Below, piece by piece: positions 25,858 through 40,200 of a stretch of DNA of 64,000 nt. The notes under the pieces were generated by a model, which was not told the DNA's origin, made no database searches, and was given only the letters and a program-made list of their open reading frames with translations. Made by a program: the position numbers and the translations under genes. The stretch is from NCBI GenBank assembly GCA_964057225.1, contig OZ059895.1, positions 19,726,688-19,790,687 on the forward strand. Direction: 5' to 3'. Position 1 is the first letter of the stretch; each line of letters starts with the position of its first letter. The stretch is from Auanema rhodensis (lineage: Eukaryota > Nematoda > Chromadorea > Rhabditida > Rhabditidae).

Positions 25858-28800
25858 TCACCCTGAAGAATTAATTTTTTCGTTGAATAACAATGTCCAT
25901 CGTCTTTGCCTTGAAAAAAGGAATCTAAAAACATCTACTTTTTGCTAAATTATTCTGAAATTTTTCGAAAAAATTTTTGTCAAAATGTTTTTGGAAGCAA
26001 TGTTGAGTGTACATGGAAACTCAACATACACTAATGCATCATTTTTCAAACGATCATAACTAATTTTTGTATTAAGCGTTTCTCAATGTAGTATAGTGCA
26101 TTCGATGCGGATTTTTAAGCTGCGTCGATCTGTGTTATCAGATTTGCGCTAGCTTAAAAATGCACCGAGATATCAACTGATATAAGTTCACACTTATATC
26201 CTCGATTTTCACCCTGAAGAATTAATTTTTTCGTTGAATAACAATGTCCATCGTCTTTGCCTTGAAAAAAGGAATCTAAAAACATCTACTTTTTGCTAAA
26301 TTATTCTGAAATTTTTCGAAAAAATTTTTGTCAAAATGTTTTTGGAAGCAATGTTGAGTGTACATGGAAACTCAACATACACTAATGCATCATTTTTCAA
26401 ACGATCATAACTAATTTTTGTATTAAGCGTTTCTCAATGTAGTATAGTGCATTCGATGCGAATTTTTAAGCTGCGTCGATCTGTGTTATCAGATTTGCGC
26501 TAGCTTAAAAATGCACCGAGATATCAACTGATATAAGTTCACACTTATATCCTCGATTTTCACCCTGAAGAATTAATTTTTTCGTTGAATAACAATGTCC
26601 ATCGTCTTTGCCTTGAAAAAAGGAATCTAAAAACATCTACTTTTTGCTAAATTATTCTGAAATTTTTCGAAAAAATTTTTGTCAAAATGTTTTTGGAAGC
26701 AATGTTGAGTGTACATGGAAACTCAACATACACTAATGCATCATTTTTCAAACGATCATAACTAATTTTTGTATTAAGCGTTTTTCAATGTAGTATAGTG
26801 CATTCGATGCGGATTTTTAAGCTGCGTCGATCTGTGTTATCAGATTTGCGCTAGCTTAAAAATGCACCGAGATATCAACTGATATAAGTTCACACTTATA
26901 TCCTCGATTTTCACCCTGAAGAATTAATTTTTTCGTTGAATAACAATGTCCATCGTCTTTGCCTTGAAAAAAGGAATCTAAAAACATCTACTTTTTGCTA
27001 AATTATTCTGAAATTTTTCGAAAAAATTTTTGTCAAAATGTTTTTGGAAGCAATGTTGAGTGTACATGGAAACTCAACATACACTAATGCATCATTTTTC
27101 AAACGATCATAACTAATTTTTGTATTAAGCGTTTCTCAATGTAGTATAGTGCATTCGATGCGAATTTTTAAGCTGCGTCGATCTGTGTTATCAGATTTGC
27201 GCTAGCTTAAAAATGCACCGAGATATCAACTGATATAAGTTCACACTTATATCCTCGATTTTCACCCTGAAGAATTAATTTTTTCGTTGAATAACAATGT
27301 CCATCGTCTTTGCCTTGAAAAAAGGAATCTAAAAACATCTACTTTTTGCTAAATTATTCTGAAATTTTTCGAAAAAATTTTTGTCAAAATGTTTTTGGAA
27401 GCAATGTTGAGTGTACATGGAAACTCAACATACACTAATGCATCATTTTTCAAACGATCATAACTAATTTTTGTATTAAGCGTTTCTCAATGTAGTATAG
27501 TGCATTCGATGCGGATTTTTAAGCTGCGTCGATCTGTGTTATCAGATTTGCGCTAGCTTAAAAATGCACCGAGATATCAACTGATATAAGTTCACACTTA
27601 TATCCTCGATTTTCACCCTGAAGAATTAATTTTTTCGTTGAATAACAATGTCCATCGTCTTTGCCTTGAAAAAAGGAATCTAAAAACATCTACTTTTTGC
27701 TAAATTATTCTGAAATTTTTCGAAAAAATTTTTGTCAAAATGTTTTTGGAAGCAATGTTGAGTGTACATGGAAACTCAACATACACTAATGCATCATTTT
27801 TCAAACGATCATAACTAATTTTTGTATTAAGCGTTTCTCAATGTAGTATAGTGCATTCGATGCGAATTTTTAAGCTGCGTCGATCTGTGTTATCAGATTT
27901 GCGCTAGCTTAAAAATGCACCGAGATATCAACTGATATAAGTTCACACTTATATCCTCGATTTTCACCCTGAAGAATTAATTTTTTCGTTGAATAACAAT
28001 GTCCATCGTCTTTGCCTTGAAAAAAGGAATCTAAAAACATCTACTTTTTGCTAAATTATTCTGAAATTTTTCGAAAAAATTTTTGTCAAAATGTTTTTGG
28101 AAGCAATGTTGAGTGTACATGGAAACTCAACATACACTAATGCATCATTTTTCAAACAATCATAACTAATTTTTGTATTAAGCGTTTCTCAATGTAGTAT
28201 AGTGCATTCGATGCGGATTTTTAAGCTGCGTCGATCTGTGTTATCAGATTTGCGCTAGCTTAAAAATGCACCGAGATATCAACTGATATATGTTCACACT
28301 TATATCCTCGATTTTCACCCTGAAGAATTAATTTTTTCGTTGAATAACAATGTCCATCGTCTTTGCCTTGAAAAAAGGAATCTAAAAACATCTACTTTTT
28401 GCTAAATTATTCTGAAATTTTTCGAAAAAATTTTTGTCAAAATGTTTTTGGAAGCAATGTTGAGTGTACATGGAAACTCAACATACACTAATGCATCATT
28501 TTTCAAACGATCATAACTAATTTTTGTATTAAGCGTTTCTCAATGTAGTATAGTGCATTCGATGCGAATTTTTAAGCTGCGTCGATCTGTGTTATCAGAT
28601 TTGCGCTAGCTTAAAAATGCACCGAGATATCAACTGATATAAGTTCACACTTATATCCTCGATTTTCACCCTGAAGAATTAATTTTTTCGTTGAATAACA
28701 ATGTCCATCGTCTTTGCCTTGAAAAAAGGAATCTAAAAACATCTACTTTTTGCTAAATTATTCTGAAATTTTTCGAAAAAATTTTTGTCAAAATGTTTTT

Positions 28801-29016
28801 GGAAGCAATGTTGAGTGTACATGGAAACTCAACATACACTCATGCATCATTTTTCAAACGATCATAACTAATTTTTGTATTAAGCGTTTCTCAATGTAGT
28901 ATAGTGCATTCGATGCGGATTTTTAAGCTGCGTCGATCTGTGTTATCAGATTTGCGCTAGCTTAAAAATGCACCGAGATATCAACTGATATAAGTTCACA
29001 CTTATATCCTCGATTT
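25507..29016. repeat. Dimeric higher-order repeat (702 bp), five tandem copies
   Basis: Successive monomers alternate strictly between gcgaattt (25507, 26209, 26911, 27613, 28315) and gcggattt (25858, 26560, 27262, 27964, 28666). The alternation partly resumes at 29719-30771. Extra changes inside single dimers (ttttcaat in 26560, caaacaat and tatatgttc in 27964, actcatgc in 28666) arose after the dimer began to spread. The type-defining base lies about 250 bp into the monomer, just outside the arm of the long dyad. Confidence 0.8.
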
Positions 29017-32000
29017 TCACCCTGAAGAATTAATTTTTTCGTTGAATAACAATGTCCATCGTCTTTGCCTTGAATAAAGGAATCTAAAAACATCTACTTT
29101 TTGCTAAATTATTCTGAAATTTTTCGAAAAAATTTTTGTCAAAATGTTTTTGGAAGCAATGTTGAGTGTACATGGAAACTCAACATACACTAATGCATCA
29201 TTTTTCAAACGATCATAACTAATTTTTGTATTAAGCGTTTCTCAATGTAGTATAGTGCATTCGATGCGGATTTTTAAGCTGCGTCGATCTGTGTTATCAG
29301 ATTTGCGCTAGCTTAAAAATGCACCGAGATATCAACTGATATAAGTTCACACATATATCCTCGATTTTCACCCTGAAGAATTAATTTTTTCGTTGAATAA
29401 CAATGTCCATCGTCTTTGCCTTGAAAAAAGGAATCTAAAAACATCTACTTTTTGCTAAATTATTCTGAAATTTTTCGAAAAAATTTTTGTCAAAATGTTT
29501 TTGGAAGCAATGTTGAGTGTACATGGAAACTCAACATACACTAATGCATCATTTTTCAAACGATCATAACTAATTTTTGTATTAAGCGTTTCTCAATGTA
29601 GTATAGTGCATTCGATGCGGATTTTTAAGCTGCGTCGATCTGTGTTATCAGATTTGCGCTAGCTTAAAAATGCACCGAGATATCAACTGATATATGTTCA
29701 CACTTATATCCTCGATTTTCACCCTGAAGAATTAATTTTTTCGTTGAATAACAATGTCCATCGTCTTTGCCTTGAAAAAAGGAATCTAAAAACATCTACT
29801 TTTTGCTAAATTATTCTGAAATTTTTCGAAAAAATTTTTGTCAAAATGTTTTTGGAAGCAATGTTGAGTGTACATGGAAACTCAACATACACTAATGCAT
29901 CATTTTTCAAACGATCATAACTAATTTTTGTATTAAGCGTTTCTCAATGTAGTATAGTGCATTCGATGCGAATTTTTAAGCTGCGTCGATCTGTGTTATC
30001 AGATTTGCGCTAGCTTAAAAATGCACCGAGATATCAACTGATATAAGTTCACACTTATATCCTCGATTTTCACCCTGAAGAATTAATTTTTTCGTTGAAT
30101 AACAATGTCCATCGTCTTTGCCTTGAAAAAAGGAATCTAAAAAAATCTACTTTTTGCTAAATTATTCTGAAATTTTTCGAAAAAATTTTTGTCAAAATGT
30201 TTTTGGAAGCAATGTTGAGTGTACATGGAAACTCAACATACACTAATGCATCATTTTTCAAACGATCATAACTAATTTTTGTATTAAGCGTTTCTCAATG
30301 TAGTATAGTGCATTCGATGCGGATTTTTAAGCTGCGTCGATCTGTGTTATCAGATTTGCGCTAGCTTAAAAATGCACCGAGATATCAACTGATATATGTT
30401 CACACTTATATCCTCGATTTTCACCCTGAAGAATTAATTTTTTCGTTGAATAACAATGTCCATCGTCTTTGCCTTGAAAAAAGGAATCTAAAAACATCTA
30501 CTTTTTGCTAAATTATTCTGAAATTTTTCGAAAAAATTTTTGTCAAAATGTTTTTGGAAGCAATGTTGAGTGTACATGGAAACTCAACATACACTAATGC
30601 ATCATTTTTCAAACGATCATAACTAATTTTTGTATTAAGCGTTTCTCAATGTAGTATAGTGCATTCGATGCGAATTTTTAAGCTGCGTCGATCTGTGTTA
30701 TCAGATTTGCGCTAGCTTAAAAATGCACCGAGATATCAACTGATATAAGTTCACACTTATATCCTCGATTTTCACCCTGAAGAATTAATTTTTTCGTTGA
30801 ATAACAATGTCCATCGTCTTTGCCTTGAAAAAAGGAATCTAAAAAAATCTACTTTTTGCTAAATTATTCTGAAATTTTTCGAAAAAATTTTTGTCAAAAT
30901 GTTTTTGGAAGCAATGTTGAGTGTACATGGAAACTCAACATACACTAATGCATCATTTTTCAAACGATCATAACTAATTTTTGTATTAAGCGTTTCTCAA
31001 TGTAGTATAGTGCATTCGATGCGGATTTTTAAGCTGCGTCGATCTGTGTTATCAGATTTGCGCTAGCTTAAAAATGCACCGAGATATCAACTGATATAAG
31101 TTCACACTTATATCCTCGATTTTCACCCTGAAGAATTAATTTTTTCGTTGAATAACAATGTCCATCGTCTTTGCCTTGAATAAAGGAATCTAAAAACATC
31201 TACTTTTTGCTAAATTATTCTGAAATTTTTCGAAAAAATTTTTGTCAAAATGTTTTTGGAAGCAATGTTGAGTGTACATGGAAACTCAACATACACTAAT
31301 GCATCATTTTTCAAACGATCATAACTAATTTTTGTATTAAGCGTTTCTCAATGTAGTATAGTGCATTCGATGCGGATTTTTAAGCTGCGTCGATCTGTGT
31401 TATCAGATTTGCGCTAGCTTAAAAATGCACCGAGATATCAACTGATATAAGTTCACACATATATCCTCGATTTTCACCCTGAAGAATTAATTTTTTCGTT
31501 GAATAACAATGTCCATCGTCTTTGCCTTGAAAAAAGGAATCTAAAAACATCTACTTTTTGCTAAATTATTCTGAAATTTTTCGAAAAAATTTTTGTCAAA
31601 ATGTTTTTGGAAGCAATGTTGAGTGTACATGGAAACTCAACATACACTAATGCATCATTTTTCAAACGATCATAACTAATTTTTGTATTAAGCGTTTCTC
31701 AATGTAGTATAGTGCATTCGATGCGGATTTTTAAGCTGCGTCGATCTGTGTTATCAGATTTGCGCTAGCTTAAAAATGCACCGAGATATCAACTGATATA
31801 AGTTCACACTTATATCCTCGATTTTCACCCTGAAGAATTAATTTTTTCGTTGAATAACAATGTCCATCGTCTTTGCCTTGAAAAAAGGAATCTAAAAACA
31901 TCTACTTTTTGCTAAATTATTCTGAAATTTTTCGAAAAAATTTTTGTCAAAATGTTTTTGGAAGCAATGTTGAGTGTACATGGAAACTCAACATACACTC

Positions 32001-34281
32001 ATGCATCATTTTTCAAACGATCATAACTAATTTTTGTATTAAGCGTTTCTCAATGTAGTATAGTGCATTCGATGCGGATTTTTAAGCTGCGTCGATCTGT
32101 GTTATCAGATTTGCGCTAGCTTAAAAATGCACCGAGATATCAACTGATATAAGTTCACACTTATATCCTCAATTTTCACCCTGAAGAATTAATTTTTTCG
32201 TTGAATAACAATGTCCATCGTCTTTGCCTTGAAAAAAGGAATCTAAAAACATCTACTTTTTGCTAAATTATTCTGAAATTTTTCGAAAAAATTTTTGTCA
32301 AAATGTTTTTGGAAGCAATGTTGAGTGTACATGGAAACTCAACATACACTAATGCATCATTTTTCAAACGATCATAACTAATTTTTGTATTAAGCGTTTC
32401 TCAATGTAGTATAGTGCATTCGATGCGGATTTTTAAGCTGCGTCGATCTGTGTTATCAGATTTGCGCTAGCTTAAAAATGCACCGAGATATCAACTGATA
32501 TAAGTTCACACTTATATCCTCGATTTTCACCCTGAAGAATTAATTTTTTCGTTGAATAACAATGTCCATCGTCTTTGCCTTGAAAAAAGGAATCTAAAAA
32601 CATCTACTTTTTGCTAAATTATTCTGAAATTTTTCGAAAAAATTTTTGTCAAAATGTTTTTGGAAGCAATGTTGAGTGTACATGGAAACTCAACATACAC
32701 TAATGCATCATTTTTCAAACGATCATAACTAATTTTTGTATTAAGCGTTTCTCAATGTAGTATAGTGCATTCGATGCGGATTTTTAAGCTGCGTCGATCT
32801 GTGTTATCAGATTTGCGCTAGCTTAAAAATGCACCGAGATATCAACTGATATAAGTTCACACTTATATCCTCGATTTTCACCCTGAAGAATTAATTTTTT
32901 CGTTGAATAACAATGTCCATCGTCTTTGCCTTGAAAAAAGGAATCTAAAAACATCTACTTTTTGCTAAATTATTCTGAAATTTTTTGAAAAAATTTTTGT
33001 CAAAATGTTTTTGGAAGCAATGTTGAGTGTACATGGAAACTCAACATACACTAATGCATCATTTTTCAAACGATCATAACTAATTTTTGTATTAAGCGTT
33101 TCTCAATGTAGTATAGTGCATTCGATGCGGATTTTTAAGCTGCGTCGATCTGTGTTCTCAGATTTGCGCTAGCTTAAAAATGCACCGAGATATCAACTGA
33201 TATAAGTTCACACTTATATCCTCGATTTTCACCCTGAAGAATTAATTTTTTCGTTGAATAACAATGTCCATCGTCTTTGCCTTGAAAAAAAGAATCTGAA
33301 AACATCTACTTTTTGCTAAATTATTCTGAAATTTTTCGAAAAAATTTTTGTCAAAATGTTTTTGGAAGCAATGTTGAGTGTACATGGAAACTCAACATAC
33401 ACTCATGCATCATTTTTCAAACGATCATAACTAATTTTTGTATTAAGCGTTTCTCAATGTAGTATAGTGCATTCGATGCGGATTTTTAAGCTGCGTCGAT
33501 CTGTGTTATCAGATTTGCGCTAGCTTAAAAATGCACCGAGATATCAACTGATATAAGTTCACACTTATATCCTCGATTTTCACCCTGAAGAATTAATTTT
33601 TTCGTTGAATAACAATGTCCATCGTCTTTGCCTTGAAAAAAGGAATCTAAAAACATCTACTTTTTGCTAAATTATTCTGAAATTTTTCGAAAAAATTTTT
33701 GTCAAAATGTTTTTGGAAGCAATGTTGAGTGTACATGGAAACTCAACATACACTAATGCATCATTTTTCAAACGATCATAACTAATTTTTGTATTAAGCG
33801 TTTCTCAATGTAGTATAGTGCATTCGATGCGGATTTTTAAGCTGCGTCGATCTGTGTTATCAGATTTGCGCTAGCTTAAAAATGCACCGAGATATCAACT
33901 GATATATGTTCACACTTATATCCTCGATTTTCACCCTGAAGAATTAATTTTTTCGTTGAATAACAATGTCCATCGTCTTTGCCTTGAAAAAAGGAATCTA
34001 AAAACATCTACTTTTTGCTAAATTATTCTGAAATTTTTCGAAAAAATTTTTGTCAAAATGTTTTTGGAAGCAATGTTGAGTGTACATGGAAACTCAACAT
34101 ACACTAATGCATCATTTTTCAAACGATCATAACTAATTTTTGTATTAAGCGTTTCTCAATGTAGTATAGTGCATTCGATGCGGATTTTTAAGCTGCGTCG
34201 ATCTGTGTTATCAGATTTGCGCTAGCTTAAAAATGCACCGAGATATCAACTGATATAAGTTCACACTTATATCCTCGATTT

Positions 34282-37200
34282 TCACCCTGAAGAATTAATT
34301 TTTTCGTTGAATAACATTGTCCATCGTCTTTGCCTTGATAAAACGAATCTAAAAACATCTACTTTTTGCTAAATTATTTTGAAATTTTTCGAAAAAATTT
34401 TTGTCAAAATGTTTTTGGAAGCAATGTTGAGTGTACATGGAAACTCAACATACACTAATGCATCATTTTTCAAACGATCATAACTAATTTTTGTATTAAG
34501 CGTTTCTCAATGTAGTATAGTGCATTCGATGCGGATTTTTAAGCTGCGTCGATCTGTGTTATCAGATTTGCGCTAGCTTAAAAATGCACCGAGATATCAA
34601 CTGATATAAGTTCACACTTATATCCTCGATTTTCACCCTGAAGAATTAATTTTTTCGTTGAATAACATTGTCCATCGTCTTTGCCTTAAAAAAAGGAATC
34701 TAAAAACATCTACTGTTTGCTAAATTATTCTGAAATTTTTCGAAAAAATTTTTGTCAAAATGTTTTTGGAAGCAATGTTGAGTGTACATGGAAACTCAAC
34801 ATATACTAATGCATAATTTTTCAAACGATCATAACTAATTTATGAATTAAGCGTTTTTCAATGTAGTATAGTGCATTCGATGCGGATTTTTAAGCTGCGT
34901 CGATCTGTGTGATCAGATTTGCGCTAGCTTAAAAATGCACCGAGATATCAACTGATATAAGTTCACACTTATATCCTCGATTTTCACCCTGAAGAATTAA
35001 TTTTTTCGTTGAATAACATTGTCCATCGTCTTTGCCTTGAAAAAAGGAATCTGAAAACATCTACTTTTTGCTAAATTATTTTGAAATTTTTCGAAAAAAT
35101 TTTTGTCAAAATGTTTTTGGAAGCAATGTTGAGTGTACATGGAAACTCAACATACACTAATGCATCATTTTTCAAACGATCATAACTAATTTATGAATTA
35201 AGCGTTTCTCAATGTAGTATAGTGCATTCGATGCGGATTTTTAAGCTGCGTCGATCTGTGTTATCAGATTTGCGCTAGCTTAAAAATGCACCGAGATATC
35301 AACTGATATAAGTTCACACTTATATCCTCGATTTTCACCCTGAAGAATTAATTTTTTCGTTGAATAACAATGTCCATCGTCTTTGCCTTGATAAAAGGAA
35401 TCTAAAAACATCTACTTTTTGCTAAATTATTTTGAAATTTTTCGAAAAAATTTTTGTCAAAATGTTTTTGGAAGCAATGTTGAGTGTACATGGAAACTCA
35501 ACATACACTAATGCATCATTTTTCAAACGATCATAACTAATTTTTGTATTAAGCGTTTCTCAATGTAGTATAGTGCATTCGATGCGGATTTTTAAGCTGC
35601 GTCGATCTGTGTGATCAGATTTGCGCTAGCTTAAAAATGCACCGAGATATCAACTGATATAAGTTCACACTTATATCCTCGATTTTCACCCTGAAGAATT
35701 AATTTTTTTTTCGTTGAATAACATTGTCCATCGTCTTTGCCTTGATAAAAGGAATCTAAAAACATCTACTTTTTGCTAAATTATTTTGAAATTTTTCGAA
35801 AAAATTTTTGTCAAAATGTTTTTGGAAGCAATGTTGAGTGTACATGGAAACTCAACATACACTAATGCATCATTTTTCAAACGATCATAACTAATTTATG
35901 AATTAAGCGTTTCTCAATGTAGTATAGTGCATTCGATGCGGATTTTTAAGCTGCGTCGATCTGTGTTATCAGATTTGCGCTAGCTTAAAAATGCACCGAG
36001 ATATCAACTGATATAAGTTCACACTTATATCCTCGATTTTCACCCTGAAGAATTAATTTTTTCGTTGAATAACAATGTCCATCGTCTTTGCCTTGATAAA
36101 AGGAATCTAAAAACATCTACTTTTTGCTAAATTATTTTGAAATTTTTCGAAAAAATTTTTGTCAAAATGTTTTTGGAAGCAATGTTGAGTGTACATGGAA
36201 ACTCAACATACACTAATGCATCATTTTTCAAACGATCATAACTAATTTTTGTATTAAGCGTTTCTCAATGTAGTATAGTGCATTCGATGCGGATTTTTAA
36301 GCTGCGTCGATCTGTGTGATCAGATTTGCGCTAGCTTAAAAATGCACCGAGATATCAACTGATATAAGTTCACACTTATATCCTCGATTTTCACCCTGAA
36401 GAATTAATTTTTTTTTCGTTGAATAACATTGTCCATCGTCTTTGCCTTGATAAAAGGAATCTAAAAACATCTACTTTTTGCTAAATTATTTTGAAATTTT
36501 TCGAAAAAATTTTTGTCAAAATGTTTTTGGAAGCAATGTTGAGTGTACATGGAAACTCAACATACACTAATGCATCATTTTTCAAACGATCATAACTAAT
36601 TTATGAATTAAGCGTTTTTCAATGTAGTATAGTGCATTCGATGCGGATTTTTAAGCTGCGTCGATCTGTGTGATCAGATTTGCGCTAGCTTAAAAATGCA
36701 CCGAGATATCAACTGATATAAGTTCACACTTATATCCTCGATTTTCACCCTGAAGAATTAATTTTTTCGTTGAATAACATTGTCCATCGTCTTTGCCTTG
36801 AAAAAAGGAATCTGAAAACATCTACTTTTTGCTAAATTATTTTGAAATTTTTCGAAAAAATTTTTGTCAAAATGTTTTTGGAAGCAATGTTGAGTGTACA
36901 TGGAAACTCAACATACACTAATGCATCATTTTTCAAACGATCATAACTAATTTATGAATTAAGCGTTTCTCAATGTAGTATAGTGCATTCGATGCGGATT
37001 TTTAAGCTGCGTCGATCTGTGTTATCAGATTTGCGCTAGCTTAAAAATGCACCGAGATATCAACTGATATAAGTTCACACTTATATCCTCGATTTTCACC
37101 CTGAAGAATTAATTTTTTCGTTGAATAACAATGTCCATCGTCTTTGCCTTGATAAAAGGAATCTAAAAACATCTACTTTTTGCTAAATTATTTTGAAATT

Positions 37201-40200
37201 TTTCGAAAAAATTTTTGTCAAAATGTTTTTGGAAGCAATGTTGAGTGTACATGGAAACTCAACATACACTAATGCATCATTTTTCAAACGATCATAACTA
37301 ATTTTTGTATTAAGCGTTTCTCAATGTAGTATAGTGCATTCGATGCGGATTTTTAAGCTGCGTCGATCTGTGTGATCAGATTTGCGCTAGCTTAAAAATG
37401 CACCGAGATATCAACTGATATAAGTTCACACTTATATCCTCGATTTTCACCCTGAAGAATTAATTTTTTTTTCGTTGAATAACATTGTCCATCGTCTTTG
37501 CCTTGATAAAAGGAATCTAAAAACATCTACTTTTTGCTAAATTATTTTGAAATTTTTCGAAAAAATTTTTGTCAAAATGTTTTTGGAAGCAATGTTGAGT
37601 GTACATGGAAACTCAACATACACTAATGCATCATTTTTCAAACGATCATAACTAATTTATGAATTAAGCGTTTCTCAATGTAGTATAGTGCATTCGATGC
37701 GGATTTTTAAGCTGCGTCGATCTGTGTTATCAGATTTGCGCTAGCTTAAAAATGCACCGAGATATCAACTGATATAAGTTCACACTTATATCCTCGATTT
37801 TCACCCTGAAGAATTAATTTTTTCGTTGAATAACAATGTCCATCGTCTTTGCCTTGATAAAAGGAATCTAAAAACATCTACTTTTTGCTAAATTATTTTG
37901 AAATTTTTCGAAAAAATTTTTGTCAAAATGTTTTTGGAAGCAATGTTGAGTGTACATGGAAACTCAACATACACTAATGCATCATTTTTCAAACGATCAT
38001 AACTAATTTTTGTATTAAGCGTTTCTCAATGTAGTATAGTGCATTCGATGCGGATTTTTAAGCTGCGTCGATCTGTGTGATCAGATTTGCGCTAGCTTAA
38101 AAATGCACCGAGATATCAACTGATATAAGTTCACACTTATATCCTCGATTTTCACCCTGAAGAATTAATTTTTTTTTCGTTGAATAACATTGTCCATCGT
38201 CTTTGCCTTGATAAAAGGAATCTAAAAACATCTACTTTTTGCTAAATTATTTTGAAATTTTTCGAAAAAATTTTTGTCAAAATGTTTTTGGAAGCAATGT
38301 TGAGTGTACATGGAAACTCAACATACACTAATGCATCATTTTTCAAACGATCATAACTAATTTATGAATTAAGCGTTTCTCAATGTAGTATAGTGCATTC
38401 GATGCGGATTTTTAAGCTGCGTCGATCTGTGTTATCAGATTTGCGCTAGCTTAAAAATGCACCGAGATATCAACTGATATAAGTTCACACTTATATCCTC
38501 GATTTTCACCCTGAAGAATTAATTTTTTCGTTGAATAACAATGTCCATCGTCTTTGCCTTGATAAAAGGAATCTAAAAACATCTACTTTTTGCTAAATTA
38601 TTTTGAAATTTTTCGAAAAAATTTTTGTCAAAATGTTTTTGGAAGCAATGTTGAGTGTACATGGAAACTCAACATACACTAATGCATCATTTTTCAAACG
38701 ATCATAACTAATTTTTGTATTAAGCGTTTCTCAATGTAGTATAGTGCATTCGATGCGGATTTTTAAGCTGCGTCGATCTGTGTGATCAGATTTGCGCTAG
38801 CTTAAAAATGCACCGAGATATCAACTGATATAAGTTCACACTTATATCCTCGATTTTCACCCTGAAGAATTAATTTTTTTTTCGTTGAATAACATTGTCC
38901 ATCGTCTTTGCCTTGATAAAAGGAATCTAAAAACATCTACTTTTTGCTAAATTATTTTGAAATTTTTCGAAAAAATTTTTGTCAAAATGTTTTTGGAAGC
39001 AATGTTGAGTGTACATGGAAACTCAACATACACTAATGCATCATTTTTCAAACGATCATAACTAATTTATGAATTAAGCGTTTTTCAATGTAGTATAGTG
39101 CATTCGATGCGGATTTTTAAGCTGCGTCGATCTGTGTGATCAGATTTGCGCTAGCTTAAAAATGCACCGAGATATCAACTGATATAAGTTCACACTTATA
39201 TCCTCGATTTTCACCCTGAAGAATTAATTTTTTCGTTGAATAACATTGTCCATCGTCTTTGCCTTGAAAAAAGGAATCTGAAAACATCTACTTTTTGCTA
39301 AATTATTTTGAAATTTTTCGAAAAAATTTTTGTCAAAATGTTTTTGGAAGCAATGTTGAGTGTACATGGAAACTCAACATACACTAATGCATCATTTTTC
39401 AAACGATCATAACTAATTTATGAATTAAGCGTTTCTCAATGTAGTATAGTGCATTCGATGCGGATTTTTAAGCTGCGTCGATCTGTGTTATCAGATTTGC
39501 GCTAGCTTAAAAATGCACCGAGATATCAACTGATATAAGTTCACACTTATATCCTCGATTTTCACCCTGAAGAATTAATTTTTTCGTTGAATAACAATGT
39601 CCATCGTCTTTGCCTTGATAAAAGGAATCTAAAAACATCTACTTTTTGCTAAATTATTTTGAAATTTTTCGAAAAAATTTTTGTCAAAATGTTTTTGGAA
39701 GCAATGTTGAGTGTACATGGAAACTCAACATACACTAATGCATCATTTTTCAAACGATCATAACTAATTTTTGTATTAAGCGTTTCTCAATGTAGTATAG
39801 TGCATTCGATGCGGATTTTTAAGCTGCGTCGATCTGTGTGATCAGATTTGCGCTAGCTTAAAAATGCACCGAGATATCAACTGATATAAGTTCACACTTA
39901 TATCCTCGATTTTCACCCTGAAGAATTAATTTTTTTTTCGTTGAATAACATTGTCCATCGTCTTTGCCTTGATAAAAGGAATCTAAAAACATCTACTTTT
40001 TGCTAAATTATTTTGAAATTTTTCGAAAAAATTTTTGTCAAAATGTTTTTGGAAGCAATGTTGAGTGTACATGGAAACTCAACATACACTAATGCATCAT
40101 TTTTCAAACGATCATAACTAATTTATGAATTAAGCGTTTTTCAATGTAGTATAGTGCATTCGATGCGGATTTTTAAGCTGCGTCGATCTGTGTGATCAGA

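Larger units (their letters stand above)
21997..34281. repeat. Most homogeneous domain: gctaaattattctg monomers
   Basis: Thirty-five successive monomers (21997 to the one at 33931) share ttgaaaaaag-type runs, gctaaattattctg, tgcatca and, with two exceptions, gtattaag. All are 351 bp with no indel. Variation is reduced to a handful of marks: gcgaattt versus gcggattt, actcatgc, cctcaatt, tatatgttc, cacatatat and gaataaagg. Low diversity suggests recent expansion or the most active homogenisation in the window. If any part of this array is the active core, this is a reasonable candidate, but that is inference. Confidence 0.8.
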
